DNA of 64,000 bases from Cladorrhinum sp. PSN259 (GCA_033725935.1 MU867111.1:62001-126000), one strand, 5' to 3'; shown: positions 32,684 to 43,562, counted from the stretch's first letter. Notes: generated by a model from the letters alone, not told the origin. Translations and numbers: made by a program.

Positions 32684-34468
32684 ATGGAGGGCGAGAGAGC
32701 ACCACTCATCAAACGAAGGCGCTCGGGATGGGGGACCTGGCGGCGAAGTGAAAGAGCATACAGACCATCGGGGTCAGACCTGGTCGCTCTATGCTCTGTT
32801 GTTGCTGCTGGCGTTTTTATCTGGTTTTTCGCTGCCAAACACGTCCGTGACATTCATCGATATCCTCACCGCTCATTGCAGCACAAGTATGATGGAGAGC
32901 ACATCACCTGGACCTCCTGTGGAACACTGGTTGACCATGACCTCGAATGCGCCACCTTGACGGTGCCCATGGACCAGTTCAACGCCACCAACAACCGGCC
33001 CGACAACAAGAACTTTTCCATTCCCCTAATTCGTATGCGAGGAAAAAACGCCACCGACAACATCAACATCCTTCTGAACCCGGGCGGCCCAGGCGGCTCG
33101 GGCGTCAATTTTCTGCACCGCAGAGGCAAGCAACTCAACACCATCGTGGGTGAGAACTTCCATCTCCTCAGCTTCGACCCGCGCGGCATCAACCAGTCCG
33201 TCCCCAGGGCCAATTGCTACCCCACCGATGAGGTACGTCGAGAATTGTCGCTGGTCCGCGATAAAAGAGTAGTTGAGGACAGCGGTGAGCTTTGGGCGTG
33301 GACACAAGGCCATGTCAGGGGATGCGCCGACACTATGGGCCCTCACGGTCCGTACATCAACACCCCACAGACGGCAGCAGACATGAACTCCATTTTGGAT
33401 GCCATCGGACAGGACGACATGTACTACTGGGGATTCAGCTACGGCACATTGCTCGGTCAGACATACGCCACATTGTTCCCGGAAAGATCGAAGCGTGTCA
33501 TCATTGACGGCGTTGTTAACCAGTTCGATTGGTACGGAGCCCTTTTTGATCGCGAGGAACTAGCGGACACCGACAGAGTCTTTGAAGGATTTGTCGAAGA
33601 GTGCCTGAAGGCAGGGCCAGAAAACTGCGCCCTCGCGGGTTTTGCCAAAACCAAGGAGCAGCTTTCCAAGAAGGTGGTCACCTCAATCAGCAAGCTCAAA
33701 GATGAGCCCATCGGCGTCTACGTGAATGCCACCGTCCATGGTGTTCTCGACTATTGGGCCGTCTGGTTGGGCGGTGTCTTTCCAGCACTATACAAGCCCG
33801 CCATCTGGAGCGAACTCGCCACGAACCTGGCCGATCTCCTCAAAGGCAATGCCACCAAAGCATACATGGCATATGGCATCGGTGGTCCCTGGGAGCTACT
33901 AGGCGAGCCCAACGAGATGGTTATGCTAAATGACGGTGCATCTGGGCCTGAGAGATGGGGTTCAATCGATAATCGCATTGCTTTGGTGGATGCTCTGCTC
34001 GGGTGCTTGAACCAGTCGAGCTTCCATGCGAGCTCGCTCGAGCACTACTTTACCAAGCAGGCGTGGGTTATGCCACGTGGACACACTTTTGTTCCCAAGA
34101 AAGGGGTACAAACCGCTCATCCGCTGCTGATCCTTTCAACGACCTATGATCCAGTCTGTCCCCTCGTCTCGGCTCGCACTGCCAATGATGCGTTTGTTGG
34201 ATCAAAGCTTGTTGAGGTCAAGGGGTATGGGCACTGCTCGCTTGCCTTACCCTCGCTGTGTATTGCCAAGCATGTCCAGCGGTATTTGCATGACGGCAAG
34301 CTGCCTGACGAAAATGTGCAGTGTGATGTGGATGGCAAGCCGTATTTTGCACCAGATGGTGACGATGGAAAGCCATCTGTCGCTGTCCAGTCACTCAGTG
34401 AGGAAGATATGAAGATTCATCTAGCTCAGCTGGAATTAGCCAGGGATTCGTGGCTGAAGCCCTGGTGA
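32684..34468 (+). CDS. Membrane alpha/beta-hydrolase, tripeptidyl-aminopeptidase-like
   Basis: Single-exon gene of 594 residues. A basic cytoplasmic N-terminus precedes one membrane helix at about 32-50 (DLVALCSVVAAGVFIWFFAA), so it is a type II membrane protein. The hydrolase domain shows the oxyanion segment LNPGGPGGSG (about 131-140), SFDPRG, and the nucleophile elbow WGFSYGTLLG with Ser252. The C-terminal TAP-like region carries STTYDPVCP (acid) and GYGHCSLALPS (His). This is the S33-type hydrolase/aminopeptidase family also found in Streptomyces. Peptide substrates are likely, but the exact one is unknown. The cap contains N-glycosylation sequons, consistent with a lumenal or extracellular catalytic domain. 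Confidence 0.9.
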   Translation: MEGERAPLIKRRRSGWGTWRRSERAYRPSGSDLVALCSVVAAGVFIWFFAAKHVRDIHRYPHRSLQHKYDGEHITWTSCGTLVDHDLECATLTVPMDQFNATNNRPDNKNFSIPLIRMRGKNATDNINILLNPGGPGGSGVNFLHRRGKQLNTIVGENFHLLSFDPRGINQSVPRANCYPTDEVRRELSLVRDKRVVEDSGELWAWTQGHVRGCADTMGPHGPYINTPQTAADMNSILDAIGQDDMYYWGFSYGTLLGQTYATLFPERSKRVIIDGVVNQFDWYGALFDREELADTDRVFEGFVEECLKAGPENCALAGFAKTKEQLSKKVVTSISKLKDEPIGVYVNATVHGVLDYWAVWLGGVFPALYKPAIWSELATNLADLLKGNATKAYMAYGIGGPWELLGEPNEMVMLNDGASGPERWGSIDNRIALVDALLGCLNQSSFHASSLEHYFTKQAWVMPRGHTFVPKKGVQTAHPLLILSTTYDPVCPLVSARTANDAFVGSKLVEVKGYGHCSLALPSLCIAKHVQRYLHDGKLPDENVQCDVDGKPYFAPDGDDGKPSVAVQSLSEEDMKIHLAQLELARDSWLKPW

Positions 34469-35428
34469 AAATGTCTCTCACTCTTTGGGATGTATGCGTA
34501 TTGTTGATGATTTGTATGAGATACTTGGGTACTGCTGTTGATATATACACGGAATAGTGCATGGTCTATCTTGTTTGCGTTGCATCAGCTACAATTGCCT
34601 CGTTTGGCTTTCATCTGCCTCGTCGTGAGTTCATAGGTCCCGTAGATTGAATACAACACAGCAACAACCGTATCCTCAGACCTCAGCAGGCACATCCCCG
34701 GTGAAATCTTGGGTCTTGAGTGAATGATCTAACTCAGCAGGCCTGCTGCCGAGTCCCTATAAGATACTACCTGAGTGGGCACATGTACTCTTCGCGCCTC
34801 CAGACGGGAACACGACCAACTATCCACCACAAAGGGGAGCTGCTTACATGTATGGCATACATCACCCCTATCCTATGCCAAGTTGAACTTTCAACAAGTC
34901 TCTGTGTGTTCTTGCTACTTTTGTTGCTTGAAAATTCGTCCTCGCTTTCTCGTTTAATGCAGATTCTCGGGCTAATTATACAGTCAAACAGCATGCCTCC
35001 CTGTGATTCCGGCCGGTTCGGAGTAAACTGTTCATCAGAAAGCTACGATATGGCGTACCTTCTTCTGCCCCTAAGCCAACAGAAGTACCATTAACAGAAC
35101 TGCAGCGGGCACCTGGCCCCCCGAACGGTGCTCATGAGTCACAGCGGGTCTCGTCAATACCTATTGTTGTTGCCCATGATAATAGGGAACTTTCATCCCA
35201 TCTCAAATTGGCTGCAGTGAATTTTGCTGCAGCAGGCCCGAAATATTAAGCCCAAACTTTTTCGTCGGTCCTCTTTCTAAATCCTTTTCCTCCAACCTCT
35301 AGCCTTGTTCTTCACTGCGACATCCCCAGTCCTGAGACGAATCCAGCTGACAGAACTGCATCCAATCGACCGATACCAAATAACAAATCACAAGCATTAA
35401 CCGACAATCATCATCAGTTCCGACAAGA
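34469..35428. other. Intergenic
   Basis: 3' region of the hydrolase gene and promoter of the small coiled-coil gene. No gene is recognised. Confidence 0.55.
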
Positions 35429-35848
35429 ATGGTACGTTCCTTTTATTTATTCATGGTCATCAATCCAGTGCTGTGCTGACAATTGAACAAGTCTCCCCAT
35501 CCCCCCACCAAGATCGACGACAAAGTCGATATCGCCATCGAGTACTTGAAAGAGCTGGAGAGCAACTACCATTCTCACTCTCAACTCCTAAAGAAGATCA
35601 ACGAGCGCCTGAGTAACATTGAAACCGCCCAGCAAACCGCCGACACCAAGTTGGCCGAACTCAGGGCGCTCGTTGTGGCTAAGCAGGCCGAAAATTTTCT
35701 TCCCTTGCGCAAGATCCTCATCGTCTTCACGGTCTTTTACGCACTCAGCTTGGGCTATGTAGCATATCACTCCTACTCCATCGGTGCTTCCCGGAATAAG
35801 ATCGACATCCAACCTCTGATGGCCTGGGATAATCATCCCCCCTACTAG
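35429..35848 (+). CDS. Small coiled-coil membrane protein, tandem family copy 1
   Basis: Exon 1 is only the ATG (35429-35431), split by an intron beginning GTACGT and ending GAACAAG. Exon 2 is 35492-35848, giving 119 residues that start MSPHPPTKIDDKVDIAIEYL. Residues about 15-70 form a likely coiled coil (KELESNYHSHSQLLKKINERL... TKLAELRALVVAKQ). One membrane helix follows near 78-98 (ILIVFTVFYALSLGYVAYHSY). The segment KVDIAIEYLKELE matches KLDIALEYLWEIE in the gene 1.1 kb downstream, so the two are probably diverged tandem copies. I recognise no named family. The ATG-only exon is inferred from a strong donor and because no other in-frame ATG exists before the conserved segment. Confidence 0.7.
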
Positions 35849-36946
35849 GTAAGTTTGTTTTGATATCTCGAAGTTTCATATGGATTGTCATGGTTCTAAC
35901 AGTTTTTTTTTTCTGCTTAGGGAGATTAGCACACAAACTAGACCCCATCTCAGGACCGAATCTTCTTGAACGAAGCCGATTCTCTACGATCTTGCAATTA
36001 GAGAAACCGGAAAGGCAGTTGGTGGCAAGATGGAACTTGATGAGTATCTTTATGCCATCACCTGCTACGTGAATATTTGGTAAAGCGTGCATTATTATCT
36101 GAGTAATCACGGTACAAACAGCAATGGGATAACACAACAACTTCACAAACATGCCATCAGCGGCGATTAGGGCATACTCAATTGGAGTGAGCCAATAGTT
36201 TGAGACAGGCAGATCTTTGGGTAGTGTAGCTTAATGTAGGACATTGGGAAACGAGAACGAGAGTTGACGAGACGAACTTGCCAGGTATCTTTTCCAGGGT
36301 AGTGGATTATGAAGAAGACGCGGATGCAGACATGGGGCAATAAATGGCAACAGGAGAAGGCCGTGTCAAGATCACGATGGCAGTAAAAGAGTGTTTGTTA
36401 AGTTGTATGCTAGGGCAAAACTTCGTTCAGCTTTCCCATAAGTTCTCACCAGAGAGATCTATTGCAAAGCTACAAGCTATATATGAATGCTCTATCTCCA
36501 CGTGAGGAAGTAAAAGCTCTGTCAGTAAATATATCAGAACTCTCAGAGTTTTTTTTCACCTCAAAAGTGTTTGCTGTTAATCATTTATTTTGTCTCTCTG
36601 TGCCTCCACGGGACTTTCGAAAAGACCACTGGTGCAGGTAAACATCGCTCCTTATTTTTTTTGGCAACATATCAACCATCAACGCCTCTGAGATTCCATC
36701 CTGTTCTATCTTCAAGGTATCCATGTACCTAGACCTTTTTCATCCGATGTCAGTTTGCGAAGTTGCTGCTGCATCGATCACTTAAAAAAAAAAAAAAAAA
36801 AGAAAAAAAAAAGAAAAAAAAAAAGAAAACAGCAACCGGTCGCTGTTATTTTTTCTTGCGTCTTGCTTCCTTTTTTCATCTTCCATCGACTCTTCCCCAC
36901 CTGGACATCGCTCCAGACTTTCTCCAACCAACACCAGCTAGACAAT
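35849..36946. other. Intergenic between the two small coiled-coil genes
   Basis: It contains an A-rich low-complexity tract at about 36784-36828 just before the second gene's leader. No other gene is recognised. Confidence 0.5.
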
Positions 36947-37337
36947 ATGAGCGATTGTCCCTTCCAGAGCCCGACAATTCCGCAGTCGAAGGGGCCGGTA
37001 ACGTCGGTCAGTATTTCATCTAACGCCCTAGAAAAATTGTCTTTTTATTCGAAAAATGTTGCAGTTTCTGACTGATTTGTTTTGCGAATAGGGGGACGCC
37101 GCAACAGCGGACCAATGCCGAGAGATGACGGGAAAGCTCGACATCGCCTTGGAGTACCTCTGGGAAATCGAAAAGGAGCAGAACGTGCATCGTTCGGTTA
37201 AGATGAAGACCCTGCACGAGATTCAAGACGCTCTCAAGGCCCGGGCCGTGCAGGAGTGGTTCCATGAGACAGTCAAGAGCCCGCTGGAGAGTCTCCGACG
37301 GAACCAGAAGGAATTGCTTGCTGTTGCCCAAAACTGA
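36947..37337 (+). CDS. Small coiled-coil protein, tandem family copy 2
   Basis: Two exons, 36947-37006 and 37092-37337, give 101 residues. The intron starts GTCAGT and ends GAATAG; splicing is phase 0. After a 30-residue polar leader with CPFQSPTIPQSKGP, the conserved KLDIALEYLWEIEKEQN is followed by a helical stretch rich in K/E/H/R to the end. Unlike copy 1 it has no membrane helix, so if the relationship is right the anchor was lost or gained after duplication. It has no recognised domain. A start at the internal ATG (37125) would remove the leader, but exon 1 reads well and is supported by good splice signals. Confidence 0.65.
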
Positions 37338-37915
37338 GAAGGCGTGATGGCAGCGGGAGAAGATGAGGGTGCAGCAGGAGTAGATACTCGTCACAATAAA
37401 GGAGACGGTGAAGCAAAACCTAATTAAGCGAGATGTCGACACGGACGAGGATGGTCAGCTTATGGATGTGGTCACGATAAGTGATAGGCAGAGGACGATA
37501 CGTACCAAGGATTGCAATTATAGCTTACGATATTTATTGCGTCCTAGGAACTGTTTCAAGGAGATTTCTCATCACCTGGGAACAACCTAGAGCCTTTCTA
37601 ATAACCAATCACAAGTAACCCATGCTCACATGTCAATAGTAATCTCTCCTAATTCCGGTCTTCATTCTCACTCAGGCTGCGCACCCTTCTTTTCCTATCT
37701 CGAATCACGGCTGTCCTTCAAGTTATTCGATCTTTCCTCACTCATATTTTATTTACAAATTTATCTCAAGATAGCCGAAGCTAATCTTTACATGTAAAAC
37801 AGTCCTCCCACAACGACGGAAAACAAATCGTACTTCACGCCCACCCTGGCAAATAAGCACCCAGCTCTTTTCACCTTTCCCTCCTCTTTGATATTCCCTT
37901 CCTGTTCAACCTTGT
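37338..37915. other. Convergent intergenic region
   Basis: 3' regions of the coiled-coil gene (plus) and the cysteine-rich secreted gene (minus). Nothing else is seen. Confidence 0.5.
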
Positions 37916-38812
37916 CTAAGGCCAATTACTAGGTATGCAAGTAGACACGCCCCAGCTGAACGTGCCGCACAGGTTCCCAAACCAAATCGTGTACCCCGCC
38001 AGCGGAATCAGCTGCGTGTCGTCCGTCTGGAACCCCACGACAGGATTGCTCCCGCTGGACTTGCACAGGTTCGACGTCGTCACGATCCGGTCCGCCACCG
38101 TGTTTCCGTTGGCCGACAGGCTTGAGGTGATGCCGAAGATGGCCAGGTCGCAGTTCCCGCTCGTCCGGAGGAACGGCAGACGGAGGGACTGGCCCCTCAC
38201 GGAGTTGGCCAGCGCGACGCACTGAGAGACCGGCACGCCGTTGTTGGAGGAGGAGCAGGTCACGCCCGGTGCTGGGACTTGACGGCGGGTAACGACGGCG
38301 GATTTCGTAGTTGGGGATGGAACGGGAATAGCAGATTCTCCTTCTTCTTCTTTTTCTGCAGCACCGCGGTCTTCGAGAGCAGCAGCTTGCTCATCGGCAA
38401 GAGCCAAAAGTATGGACCGAGCCTTGGGCGCGTTGCAAACCGAGCAGGTGCCGTAGAGGCAGACCCTGCACTGGTGGACCGTCACGTTGCCGCCTGCGTC
38501 CTTGCACCACCCGCTCGCGCCGCACCCGTCCGTGACGATGTCCATTGCCTGCGCTTTGAAGACGCTGCCCAGGATTGACCGTGGGGAGGTGTTGAGGGTG
38601 AGGGACTTGTACTCGACCGTGCAGTCGCCCGCGTCGAACTTGGCACCGCCCGAGTAGCGCGTGTTGGCGTTGATCTTGTTGATGGCTGCCACGCAGTTAT
38701 CGCGGTTGGGCTTTTGGCCTTGGCCGCCGCAGTAGGACCTTTCGGGGCCTGCGAGGACCGGGGTAGCCGGGAGGAGGAGGAGGAACTGGAGGAGGATGGT
38801 GAGGGATTTCAT
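37916..38812 (-). CDS. Secreted two-domain cysteine-rich protein with dibasic linker
   Basis: Single-exon gene of 298 residues. The signal peptide is MKSLTILLQFLLLLPATPVLA. Domain 1 (about 25-125) and domain 2 (about 185-298) share a pattern: DNCVAAINKI versus SQCVALANSV, GDCTVEYKSL versus GNCDLAIFGI, and DIVTDGC versus RIVTTSNLC. This suggests an internal duplication. Between them is an acidic, Pro/Ser/Thr-rich linker with VVTRRQVPAPG, a possible Kex2 dibasic cleavage site just before domain 2. Cysteines are numerous (CRVCLYGTCSVC). No family is recognised; it is a candidate extracellular effector or surface protein. A TATA-like element lies about 100 bases upstream. Confidence 0.75.
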   Translation of the reverse strand: MKSLTILLQFLLLLPATPVLAGPERSYCGGQGQKPNRDNCVAAINKINANTRYSGGAKFDAGDCTVEYKSLTLNTSPRSILGSVFKAQAMDIVTDGCGASGWCKDAGGNVTVHQCRVCLYGTCSVCNAPKARSILLALADEQAAALEDRGAAEKEEEGESAIPVPSPTTKSAVVTRRQVPAPGVTCSSSNNGVPVSQCVALANSVRGQSLRLPFLRTSGNCDLAIFGITSSLSANGNTVADRIVTTSNLCKSSGSNPVVGFQTDDTQLIPLAGYTIWFGNLCGTFSWGVSTCIPSNWP

Positions 38813-38907
38813 TTTTGCGTCAAGAGGTCAAAGAGAATTGGGAGATGTTGAGTGAATGATGGTGGTGATGAAAAGAAAGTTTGTTATTGATGGGAGAGAG
38901 GCAAGTC

Positions 38908-38915
38908 TTTATATA
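38908..38915 (-). promoter_or_regulatory. TATA-like element of the cysteine-rich secreted gene
   Basis: TATATAAA read on the minus strand, about 96 bases before the ATG at 38812, a sensible distance for a core promoter with a short leader. Confidence 0.45.
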
Positions 38916-39643
38916 CAAAAGTGCTCCCTTGAATCATCGACGCTCGTCAGAGTTGCCTCTTATGATCAGTCTTGGACTAGCTCTATAATATTCTTTCTAT
39001 GAGATCCCTTCTAAAAATCAGGTTGATGTAACATCAGTATACGATTAAGTGGTTCCGTGGTTTTACGATTATCCAATTCAAGTGTTGCGTTTTCAGGGGC
39101 TAGGTTACGAATGTCCTCAAGAAGCTCATTGGGTGCGAAACTCTATTACAAGGCATTGAGCCTGCCGTATACCCGCTTACTTGTGATGAATTTCAAGTTA
39201 TATCTCCAAATTATCCAGTTACTAGTCGGCTGACATTGTTGCTCATGATCTCGATGGGACTGAAATCCTTCGTGGTAAACATTGAGCGGACCAAGACTCT
39301 GGACTTGGTTTAAACGCTGACATGCTATCATAAGCACTACTAAAAGCTAGCCCTGTACTAAATTATATAGTTCTTTATAGGAAGGTCTAGAAACCGGCAT
39401 CAAGAACTTGAATTATCAGCTCAGAAGGATATCGGTTAAATGGAGCACGTTCGTACAATCACAACCTCATTCGGGATCTCGTACTTCAATCACACAACTG
39501 GAGTGCTTGTCATTCTCTTTTTGCCCACCCTACAATGACACCAGAGAATCCTCCTAATGCATCACGGAGTAACAATACTCTAAACAGTAAACCCGCTCAA
39601 TGAACCTCTTATTACTTTACGACAGCATGCTATAATAATACGT
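38916..39643. other. Intergenic
   Basis: Upstream DNA of the cysteine-rich gene and 3' region of the adaptin gene. No gene is recognised. Confidence 0.5.
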
Positions 39644-42034
39644 CTAGAATAAACCCAGCAAGTCCTCACTTCCACCCCCAGTTTTCTGCTCCGCTGGCTT
39701 GTGCCCAAGCTGCTGACCAGGTGGTGGTGGCGCACTGTTCCCGCTCAAGTCCATCCCTGCAAACCCACCCATAAGATCATTCATACCGCCACCAAACGCT
39801 GGAGGAGGTGCTGGGGCTGATGGAGCGCTGGCGTCAAACAAATCCATGATGTCCGCCATGCCGCCGCTTGGAGGAGGATTGCCAAGCCCGCCAGCAGAGG
39901 CAGGACTGTCGACTCGAGCAGGGGTACTTGTCTCGGCAGCAGGCGCCGCGCCATCGAAGTCAATATCGAGGAGATTCTCGATGTTGGTCTGAGGAGTGCC
40001 ATTGGCAGCAGCGGCAGCGGCAACGGAAGCGGCAATCGGATTCTCCGCGAGGTTTTGCCGTTGCTCTTGGATGGCTGCGCGCTGAATGGCCTCGGCACCG
40101 TAGCGGCCCTTGCCGATGAAGGCCTCAGGGGGCTTGTGGTAGACAGAAGCGAGAGTGGAAAGCTCGCTCAGGAGTTGCTCAAGAAGAACGGGCGGTAAGC
40201 TTGTAACCGTGGTAGTGATGGCAGGCTTCTGCGAAAGGATAACGTTCTGGAGACATCGTTTAGCACAATTGTTGGCAGCGTGGAAAGGGGAAGCAAACAA
40301 ACCTTGGCAATGTCAAGATCTCCGGAAAGAAGACGCCAGTAAACGTAGGCGCGGTCTCGGATATCCGGGTTGTCGCTATCAGCAGTGGCAACTTGGAGTA
40401 CTTTCTGCACAAGCCCCTGATTGTTGCTTGGCTTCTTGAGAAACAGCTTGACAACTGCTGTGAGAATTTGTAGTTGTGTCTGCTAGGCGTTAGAACCAAG
40501 TCAATCGTGTGGCATCGGAAGGCAAACAAACCTGGGTGAACTCCTCTTCAAACTGGTCCACGAACCCGCTTAATATTTCGTCTGCGTTGTTGATCTTCTC
40601 GGCATACTCTCCAACAATCCATATCAAGGACCCTCTTGCAGTTGGCTCGTCCAAATCATCAATATATTTGCAGACGGTAGGGATGACACCCTCGAAGCCG
40701 GGGTATTTGCGAAGAATATCCTTGATGACAATAACAACCTCTTGCACAACATAGTTGACCTTGGTAGCTATCAGATCAAGCAACGCCGCAACGCACTTCT
40801 CGCTGGCCGCCTCGATCTTGATGGCAACTTGTCCGATGGCTCTGACGGCGCGCTTGACGTAATCCACGTCGACCTCCAAGGCGTACTCCTTCAGTTCTGA
40901 AAGAAGCTGTTCGTAATTCTTGTCGTTTGCGATTCTGACCATGATCTCGAGCTTCTGGAGCTTGACATAAGGTGGATCATTATACTTGCAGAAGAATACC
41001 CTGAGCTCCTTGCTAAGAATATCGGGCTTGGCCTGGAGGAGGAGATCAATGTTTCTGAGCGCAACATATTGAACCTCGGGAGCGGAGGAGACCAGAGTAA
41101 CCAAGGGTGGCGCCATCTTCTTCAAATATTGCCTGACCAGCTCTGGGTTGAGCAGCTTCATGTGAATGAAGACAACCTTGACGGCTGCCAAGACAACACT
41201 TGGATTGACGTGTTGGAACTGAGGGGTAACCCTTTCGCAAATATGTTCAGACTCCTTGACGTCAGTAGGTGGGTAATCGGCCAGTGTCGAGAGAATAGTG
41301 ACTCTTCCCCACTCGGTACACTCGTTGAGCGCCATGAGAAGCTTCTTGAGCGTTGCTGGCGTAATGACGAGAGCTCTGGTTTCGGGGGCGGTCTCGGTGA
41401 TCTCGGCAAGCGCCTGAACAGAGTTGGCCACGACCATGGGATTTGGGTCGCCAATCATCTCTTGTAGTCTTTCGAGAAAGCCGTTCTCTATACACATGGT
41501 GGGGTTGAGATCGAAGAGTTTGGCGACGCAAATGGCAGCGGTCTTGCGCACGTAGGGTGACTCGTCTCGGAGTGTTTTCCGGAGCGGCTCTTCCATGTAA
41601 TCCACCATCTTGTCCACACGAACACATCCCATTGTTCTGATTGCGAGCGCTCGGATCAAGGGATTCGGGTCTTCTGAGTCTTGCACAAAGGTGTTGACGG
41701 CGAGAATGCAAAGGTCGGGGTGTGACTTGGCGTAGTTCCTGTTCTGGTCAGTTTTCCTGAATCCATCAAATCTCCAGCGTCAGCAAATAGGTGCTCACAT
41801 CAAATACAGATACACTAGTTTCTTCTGGTCCAAATCTGATGTTGCAATGTTCTTGAGAACATCGGCGAACAAGGCAGAGACATCCTTCCCAAGGGTCATG
41901 GCCATGATCGTCTTTTGGATTGACTCCTTGCGCTCGTGTGCGTATTGAGAGACGAGACCAGCGCGCAGCTCAAAAGTCTCGCCCTTCCTTGGAGGGGCAA
42001 ACGCCCCGCGAATTCTATTGACAGCGTTGGCCAT
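39644..42034 (-). CDS. APL2: AP-1 clathrin adaptor complex, beta subunit
   Basis: Four exons, 42034-41799, 41738-40532, 40479-40303 and 40246-39644, give 740 residues. The trunk is the classical beta-adaptin armadillo solenoid: the start MANAVNRIRGAF...KGETFELRAGL, KKLVYLYLM/NYAKSHPDL across intron 1, AVNTFVQDSEDPNPLIRALAIRTMG, and RAIGQVAIKIE. The C-terminal third is a Pro/Ala/Gly-rich hinge with several aspartate-leucine motifs (LLDIDF, IMDLFD) and ends EDLLGLF, a clathrin-box-like sequence. There is no appendage domain, as expected for fungal AP-1 beta. It acts in clathrin coats at the trans-Golgi network and endosomes. The exon 3 acceptor is a TAGCAG tandem (40485-40480), so one Gln may be included or skipped. 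The gene is divergent from the microprotein gene. Confidence 0.95.
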
Positions 42035-42590
42035 CGTGTGTTTCGTGAAAGGTGTCGTCTATATCAGGGAGAGGAGTTGAGGGTGGACAGGGACGCTAGG
42101 AGCGAGGGGCAGTTCGAGCACGGAAACAGCAACGGCGAGGATTCGGCGAGGGCGGTGAATGTGTCGAGTCCAGGCGCAATGGACAGATTCCCCGATCAGC
42201 AAGTATGGTGGCGTTGCATCCACGGGCCGAAGATGGCGCCCTTCGGTGGCAGCGGTGTTGTGCTGTTGCGGATTAGATGGCGCTGCCGGGATGTTGTCGC
42301 AGGACACAATGAGGTGTGGATTGCGATGCAGGGCGCCCAGTGCTCGTCAGCAACTCCCAAAGTTCTAGCCCCTGTTCCATCAACTGGGGCTGGAAAATAA
42401 TTATCGTGGCTTGCCAGCTCGAAAGGGTTCAAGCTCCAGCCACACAGGGTGGGGTATAGAAGCTGACCCGCTAACCTCACCTGCTCCGGAAGCTGGGGGT
42501 TCACAGTGATGCAAACCGCCACTCTTGATTCTTGATCGTCAAGGCATCATCACTACCAGGTGCTCTTAAACTTTCACAAATTCTGTCCAA
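42035..42590. other. Divergent promoter region
   Basis: 556 bases between the adaptin gene (minus) and the microprotein gene (plus). No gene is seen. Confidence 0.5.
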
Positions 42591-42870
42591 ATGGTAATGG
42601 TGCCGTACCAAATCGAATTTAACGATGAAATAAGACGATTAATATGTGCAGGCAAACTTTCCGAATCTGCGGCGTCTCTTCATTGAAGCAAGAACCGACC
42701 ATGAAGAAAGAGATGTCTCGAGGCGAGCAGTATGTCTCCGATCATCATTCACTCGACAACTCTTGATACCTGCTAAACTTAACCATCCCCAGTTCTACAA
42801 TGCTGTTCTTTTCCTTGGCTCCGTCGCAGTAGTTAGCTTAATTGCACAGAGACTGAATGCAGTCAAATGA
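42591..42870 (+). CDS. 52-residue single-pass membrane microprotein, unknown
   Basis: Three exons, 42591-42593 (the ATG alone), 42652-42729 and 42793-42870, give 52 residues beginning MANFPNLRRLFIEAR. Introns start GTAATG and GTATGT and end GCAG and CCAG; both are 58-63 bases and phase 0. The N-terminal half is charged and amphipathic (ARTDHEERDVSRRA), and the second half is a single membrane helix (FYNAVLFLGSVAVVSLIAQRL). Size, basic N-terminus and one helix recall small subunits of mitochondrial membrane complexes, but I cannot match it to a named one. The two phase-matching introns in so small a gene are the main evidence that it is real. Confidence 0.65.
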
Positions 42871-43136
42871 GTATCACATGTTTCATTAAGCAACCCAACC
42901 TGAATCGAGACAAGATAGCCAACTGCATTCGTCTACCAAATCTAAAAAATGAATGAGTCTTATCCAGAGGCATTCTTTCAACGTCTGATTCTCATCTGAA
43001 AAAAATTAAACTTCCTTGCACCATCATAGAGCGGTGAAAGGCTCGGTTGAGAAGATTTAGAAGTGAGAAGACAAGAAGCAAAAGATCAGGAAAGTTTTAG
43101 TGTGTTTTGAAAAAAAAAAAGATGAAAAAAACAAAT
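42871..43136. other. Intergenic before tRNA
   Basis: A/T-rich. On the minus strand it contains a T run at about 43124-43131, just after the tRNA 3' end, which would serve as the polymerase III terminator. Confidence 0.55.
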
Positions 43137-43217
43137 CGTCACCTGCAGGATTCGAACCTGCGCGTCCGAAGACACAGCCTTAGCAGGGCTGCGCGTTAAC
43201 CACTCCGCCAAAGTGAC
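43137..43217 (-). tRNA. tRNA-Ser(GCT)
   Basis: Type II tRNA, 81 bases including the discriminator G, without an intron. The acceptor stem GTCACTT pairs with AGGTGAC (one G-U). The anticodon stem CAGCC/GGCTG encloses loop CTGCTAA, anticodon GCT. A long variable arm (GTCTTCGGAC) and the T arm GCAGGTTCGAATCCTGC follow. Box A- and box B-like sequences are intact, and a T run follows on the transcribed strand. It decodes AGC/AGT serine codons. Confidence 0.96.
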
Positions 43218-43562
43218 TTATCACGATTTATGTTTGATAAACCACGTAATTGTGCCTCTCTATAGAGGTTGATTGAGCGAAATGCCTGAGTGCGATAATC
43301 GGAAACAAAATTCTTAAACTCTACGAGAAGCTTGACAAGATAAAATATGACACGAGGTTTTGATTCGTTGAATGGACAGGATTAGGATTAAGCTCTGAAA
43401 TAAAAATACCTAGAGGCTAGACCACCGATCAATCGAGTATCCATCAATCGAAATCCGTCAAAGGGGTATCCATACATGAGATAACTGAGAAATAGCTAAA
43501 ATACATCACAAGGCAGCTTCATATACCAACATCCAGACTCCCTCTCCGAAACGGAAAACTTC
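43218..43562. other. Intergenic between tRNA and chromatin-protein gene
   Basis: No gene is seen. It holds the tRNA upstream flank and the 3' region of the neighbouring gene. Confidence 0.5.
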
